Positions 59,681 through 64,000 of a DNA stretch of 64,000 nucleotides are shown piece after piece (position 1 is the first letter of the stretch; every line of letters starts with the position of its first letter). The translations under genes and the position numbers were made by a program. This DNA is from Perognathus longimembris pacificus. Its lineage: Eukaryota; Chordata; Mammalia; Rodentia; Heteromyidae. Below the pieces are notes generated by a model that was given only the letters and a program-made list of their open reading frames with translations, did no database searches and was not told the origin of the DNA. The DNA lies in the NCBI RefSeq assembly GCF_023159225.1, contig NC_063166.1, forward strand, positions 78,455,785 through 78,519,784, in the 5' to 3' direction.

Positions 59681-60847
59681 GGCCACTGCTTATTGCAGGA
59701 GGGCCTAGAGGGGACTGGTTCCGAGCCTGGCGATGTGTCACGGTACCTCGCCCTCCCTGTGGCTTCAGTGACTTTCTTTTTAAGGTTTGGGGCCTCCAAG
59801 TCCAAGAGGTCTGCTGAAAGAACAATATCACCTCCTCCCACACCAATTCCCTGGCTGGGGCAAAAAGAAAAAAGGGGTTCTCTCTGCTCTGTACCCGTCT
59901 CTTGTCGGAAGCTGCCATCAGGTCAGAACTGGGTGGTGTGGGCACCTTTGATAAAAAAAAAAAAAATTATGGTGACATTTGACAGGACATTTATAGTGAA
60001 TGCATTGTCACCGAGGACTCCCGCAGCGCCACTTCACGTTCTGGGGCACAGCTTGAACGGCATGGAGTTCTGTTGTCAAGAAAGAATGGCCGCTTATGTG
60101 AGGGAACCCCACAACCTCAACATACAAGCACCTACTACAGCCTTGAGGCTTGCAAGGAACACTGGGACCTTAGAAAAGAACAAATCACCACATTCTTTCC
60201 CTCATTCCCACACATGTGTAGCGAGGACCTGCAGCGCGCCAGCTGGGACACAGCCGGTGACACGAGATCAGATCCCTGTCCTCTGGCATGTGTGAGAGCA
60301 GAAGGCAGAAGATAACCAATGAACAATAAGTAAACCTGACCCTTTCAGCTTCGCAGCGGATGGGCCTAGGAAAGCAGAGGTGGTTGATGGCACCCACATG
60401 GCCTCTTCCCAGATCGCAGCTTCCACCGAGCCTCAAGCCTGAGGATTCAGAAGGGTGCCCATCTCCACCATCCCTGCCCCCAGCCAGGGTGCCCCTGTCT
60501 CCATCCAGGGTGCCCCTGTCTCCCTCATGCATGCCCTCCCAGGCAGGGCTTACGCCCAGCTGTAGCTGGGAAGCAGCAAGAGGCAAGACAGAAAGAAACA
60601 GCAGCTTTCAGATGGGCGGGGGGAGGTGATGGTAAAATAGGGAAATTCTCGGGGACAATTTTAGAGTCTCCGTTGCCATGGGCTTCCCAAGTGCTGGGAA
60701 ATACCACTGCCTGGCTGTTGCATAATGTCACAGCAGTGGGGGACAAGGACTCACTGCCTGGAAACACCAGACGGTTCGTTCCTTCTTCCTGACCCCACCA
60801 GGATCTGCCAGCTCTGCTTCTGCAATCCCTCTCCGCGGCTCTGTTCG

Positions 60848-61080
60848 CAGCCGGTGGCTCACACCTTTAATCCTAGCTACCCAAGAGGCTAAGATCTGAG
60901 GATTCAGGTTCAAAACCAGCCCCAGGAAGAAAAATCCATGAGGCACATCTCCAATTAACCACCAATAAACCAGAAGTGAAAAGTGTAGTTCAAGTAATAG
61001 AGTGCCAGTCTTGAGTGAAAAAGCTCAGGGACAGCACCCAGGCCTGAGTTCAAGGCCCGGTACCATCACAGAAAGAAAGG
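60848..61080 (+). mobile_element. B1-like/Geo dimeric SINE
   Basis: GCAGCCGGTGGCTCACACCT to GTTCAAGGCCCGGTACCATC, with a purine tail. Confidence 0.83.
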
Positions 61081-61287
61081 AGGGGGGGGAGGGAAACTTC
61101 AGCCAAGAGAAAGGCTGGGAAAGCAAGGGCCAATTCTTTTTCCATCCCAAGTCAAATAGGCCAGGTGGAAAGTGCATTACTGCTTTGCCCTGGGAATCTC
61201 ATTTCCCAATCCTTTCTTCACTCGGTATGAAATCAAGCAGCTTGCTGAGAAAACAGAAGCCACTCTGTCCTTAGAACTGGACAGAAC

Positions 61288-61506
61288 TGCCGGGTACCAT
61301 GTCTCACATTTATAACTCTAGCTACTCTGGAGGCTAGATCGAAGCCAGTCTGGGTAAGATCGTCCATGAGACTTATCTCCAATCAATGCCAGAAAAAGCT
61401 GAAAGTGGTGCTGTGGCTCAAGTGGTAGAGTGCTAGCCTTGAGTAAAAAGAAGCTCAGGGTCAGTGCCCAAGCTCAGAGTTCAAGCTCCAGGACTGACAA
61501 AAGAGA
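61288..61506 (+). mobile_element. B1-like/Geo dimeric SINE
   Basis: GCCGGGTACCATGTCTCACA to GTTCAAGCTCCAGGACTGAC, with an A-rich tail. Confidence 0.83.
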
Positions 61507-61839
61507 AAGGACCACACAGCCCAATCCAATGCTGGACACAAAAGACAAGCCTAGCCTGGTCGCCACTCCAAGTAGTTCTGGCCTCCCTGTGACTTCCGGA
61601 GTCCCAACTTCTCCAAAGGCTGCCTGCCTGTTGGACGCGGTTCTCCCCAGAGGGCTTCAGCCCAAATTTGATTCAAGCATAATAGATTTCAGATTAAGTC
61701 AGGGCTCCAAAGCTTTGCCAGATCATACTGGTGCCAGAAAGTGCTGGAAACACAGCTTGAAGGAAGTAGAGAGGAAAATGCCTGGGACCTTCCATTCAAA
61801 TCCCCACAGCCTTCTTTCACAGCTTATGGCCATTCGTAG

Positions 61840-61990
61840 GACTCCAGAGATCAGTTGCCTGGGTTCAAATCCCAGCCTTCCCACAGTCCCTGACTGAGCA
61901 GCATTATGCAAATGGCCTCACTCCTCTGAGCTTCAAGGCCCCTGTCTGTAAAATGCAGTCATTAAGAGCTCCTACTTCACAGGAGCAGAC
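61840..61990 (+). mobile_element. MIR element
   Basis: TGCCTGGGTTCAAATCCCAG, ATGGCCTCACTCCTCTGAGC and CCTGTCTGTAAAATGCAGTC; a good core and flanks. Confidence 0.7.
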
Positions 61991-62830
61991 TTTCTAACTA
62001 GGTGAAGCCAGAATGCCTGGTGCTATGGCATCCATCTTGAGACCATGAGGGAGGATACTGATGACCAACCAAAGATACAAATATAACTTTGGTGTCTCTG
62101 AATCCCTGAACTACCCAACTTCAGAGCCACACTTTCCTGGATGCTGAGGCACCCTCCTCCCAGGTCTGCCTGTCCCGTCTCTGCTCACCCCTCTCTCTGA
62201 GGCCCCGAAGCCTGTGCTGGTACAATGACCGCCCAGCCGGGCTTGCAAGCCACCACCCCAGATCCTAGCTGCTACTTCAGCATAATTACTAGTCTCGTCC
62301 CACTTTGGGCCATGTGACCCTTTCAAGGAGGCATTGCTGGCTCTCTACTGCCCTTCTAAAATGTGGATGTCCCAACGAGGTGTGACCTCTACCCAGTCCC
62401 CTTCCCATGGACCAAAGACCGGAGGCTGCTACCAGGAGAGCTGCACTGGAGCTAAGACGGTTTGCCAAAGGGCCAGTGCACAGCAGCGAGATCAGACAGC
62501 TCAGCCAGGCCAGAGCCTGCCCTGGGCGGCCTGGCTGGAAACTCCTCAGCCACAGATGCTTTCCACAGACGCAATGGATGCACATTTAGGTGTCTGGCTT
62601 TCCCCATCCCCACCCCCCCCCCACACACACACCAGTTTATTTCCTGGATGGAAAGCTCCAAAATACAGCTGCCCAGTGCAGGCCCAGATACCTGGCAGTT
62701 TCCGTGGCAACTTTTACTGAGGGTTTCGGTCTCGGTCCCAGCCACGCCCGCGTCCCTGCTTCCCTTCCCCAGGGCCTCCTCCAAATTCCCAGGATGAAGC
62801 TCCTGCCTGGAGCCTAATAGCGGGTATGAT

Positions 62831-62930
62831 CTTTTTTTCTTTCTTCCTTTCTTTTGCAGCACTGGGGATGAACCCAAGGCCTCCAGCATCCTCCTCAAGC
62901 ACTCCACTGCTGAACCTTACCCCCAACCCT
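62831..62930 (-). mobile_element. ID-like monomer, antisense
   Basis: A CT-rich tail, then GCACTGGGGATGAACCCAAG and CCACTGCTGAACCTTACCCC, an antisense tRNA-Ala-like order. Confidence 0.7.
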
Positions 62931-62939
62931 ACTAGATTT

Positions 62940-63172
62940 GTTTTTGGCTATTCCTGGGGCTTGAACCCAGGGCCTGGCCCTTGCTCAGGCCTGGTTATTT
63001 GGCTTGTTTGATAACAATTGACTGTCTACCTTGAGCCAAGCTTCCAGCTCAGCTTTTTGCTGGTTGTTTTAGAGCTAGACTCTTGAGGGCTTTGGTGCCT
63101 GGAGTTGACCTCTAATGGTGATCCTCTAAAACTCAGCCTCCTGAGTAACTAGGATTGGGGATGTGCTCCAAG
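62940..63172 (-). mobile_element. B1-like/Geo SINE, antisense, diverged
   Basis: CTGGGGCTTGAACCCAGGGC through CTCAGCTTTTTGCTGG to CTCCTGAGTAACTAGGATTG. Confidence 0.7.
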
Positions 63173-63292
63173 CCATGTCCTTTGTGGCAGGCACCGTCAC
63201 TGCTTTACAAACACGATGAAGGAGCCTGCGCAGGGCTATTGGGGTCAACTAGGAAGTGGGTTAGGTGCTGCATTAAATTCTAACTCATACTG

Positions 63293-63296
<4 letters not shown>

Positions 63297-63335
<39 letters not shown>
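63297..63335. repeat. GT microsatellite
   Basis: About 19 GT units at the tail side of a minus-strand SINE. Confidence 0.92.
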
Positions 63336-63337
<2 letters not shown>

Positions 63338-63645
63338 TGGGGCTTGAGCTCAAGTCCTGGGCAATGTCCCGGAGTTTTTTTTGTTTGTTTGTTTGTTTTT
63401 TTTTTTTTGGCCAGTCCTGGGCCTTGGACTCAGGGCCTGAGCACTGTCCCTGGCTTCTTCCCGCTCAAGGCTAGCACTCTGCCACTTAAGCCACAGCGCC
63501 GCTTCTGGCCGTTTTCTGTATATGTGGTGCTGGGGAATCGAACCTAGGGCCTCGTGTATCCGAGGCAGGCACTCTTGCCACTAGGCTATATCCCCAGCCC
63601 CCGGAGTTTTTTTGCTCAAGGCTCATGCTCTAACACTGTTTGTCA
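63336..63645 (-). mobile_element. Older SINE interrupted by the IDL-Geo insertion
   Basis: A minus-strand Geo-type half (63336-63382) resumes after the nested element at 63601 and breaks off near 63645. Confidence 0.75.
63383..63600 (-). mobile_element. IDL-Geo dimeric SINE, young, nested insertion
   Basis: Read on the minus strand, it starts GGGCTGGGGATATAGCCTAG. It has a pol III B box GGTTCGATTCC, passes through ACATATACAGAAAAC into the second monomer (GGCCAGAAGCGGCGCTGTGG ...) and ends in a long A tail (T run on plus). The ID-like plus Geo layout is that of the published Geomyoidea SINE. It splits an older SINE and is flanked by CCGGAGTTTTTTT on both sides. Confidence 0.85.
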
Positions 63646-64000
63646 CAGGGATAAACTGCAAAAGCCATCACAAGCCCAGCCCAGCTTTGCCGCACAAAGA
63701 TGTTCCTTGCGACCTCAAATACAACAGATGGGTGCTGGGAAGATCCTCATTGTCATGAATAAGGAAGCTGTCAAATGCATTCACCATAAATTTTCTGCTC
63801 ACAGAATATATCATGGAGTCAGGCAAGTACCTCGTGATGGAGGGGAGAAAAACAGAATGTCAGCTGCACGTCGGAAGGTAGAATCATGTATCTCCAATAA
63901 ATAAGTCATGTGCACAGTAAAATCCCATACTGGCAATGTGTGGTATAGCTGGGGACTGGATTATTATGAGTATTTTTGTCCTTATTTATACACTCTTACA

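Larger units (their letters stand above)
58651..64000. other. 5' flank of PREX1, no gene recognised
   Basis: Beyond the CpG island the sequence drops in GC. It holds SINEs (59438, 60848, 61288, 62831, 62940, 63336), a MIR (61840-61990), a possible ancient repeat (60125-60345) and a GT tract (63297-63335). The last 350 bases (63650-64000) are A+T-richer and unassigned. Confidence 0.75.

Noticed and set aside
60125..60345. Possible processed pseudogene upstream of PREX1
   Set aside because: The words (AGCACCTACTAC, then CAATGAACAATAAGTAAA) fit an ancient dispersed repeat; no protein similarity is visible.
63383..63600. tRNA-Ala-like gene
   Set aside because: It has pol III boxes but belongs to a dimeric SINE with A tail and target duplication; no cloverleaf acceptor stem is formed.

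Overview
This is a vertebrate nuclear, rodent-type genomic window. It holds one protein-coding gene that I recognise: the 5' half of PREX1 (P-Rex1, the PIP3- and G-beta-gamma-activated Rac guanine-nucleotide exchange factor), on the minus strand. I could place ten coding exons by hand. The start codon is at 57590-57588, and exon 10 ends at 2698 in split codon 440. Together they encode 439 complete residues: a low-complexity N-terminus, the whole DH domain, the whole PH domain and the beginning of the first DEP domain. All nine introns that lie fully inside the window have GT-AG ends. The reading frame is open through every junction, and the DH and PH residues known to matter are kept. The rest of the gene (DEP1/2, PDZ1/2, the IP4P-like C-terminus) lies beyond position 1.

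Layout, left to right: partial intron 10 (1-2697); exon 10 (2698-2842); exon 9 (4692-4841); exon 8 (5579-5697); exon 7 (7009-7142); exon 6 (8965-9126); exon 5 (14374-14475); exon 4 (20012-20116); exon 3 (25140-25262); exon 2 (27192-27263); a 30 kb intron 1; exon 1 (57384-57590 coding); a dense CpG island with clustered GC boxes (about 56850-58650); and 5' flanking DNA with no recognisable gene to 64000.

The introns and flank carry many SINEs. Two designs recur: a B1/7SL-like left half joined to a tRNA-like half, and an ID-like (tRNA-Ala-type) monomer. The youngest copy, at 63383-63600, is an ID-like monomer fused to the 'Geo' monomer. That arrangement matches the published IDL-Geo SINE, which is restricted to Geomyoidea (pocket mice, kangaroo rats, pocket gophers), so I infer a geomyoid rodent. 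Older layers include MIR, L1M 3' ends and one LTR-like element. Tandem repeats are unusually abundant: a 39 bp minisatellite in intron 10, a 70 bp CCAAT-containing array in intron 5, an exact 82 bp-period array, two GGAT/GATA-type arrays and a purine-rich minisatellite in intron 1, and many CA/GT tracts.

I found no prokaryotic-style system, CRISPR array, second coding gene or confident structured RNA. The long open frames elsewhere follow from high GC content and tandem repeats. The most distinctive signals are the LTR-like element with a triplicated NF-Y/TEAD-type unit lying antisense about 250 bp from exon 5, the nested SINE with intact target-site duplication, and the 82 bp array with alternating (dimeric) unit variants.
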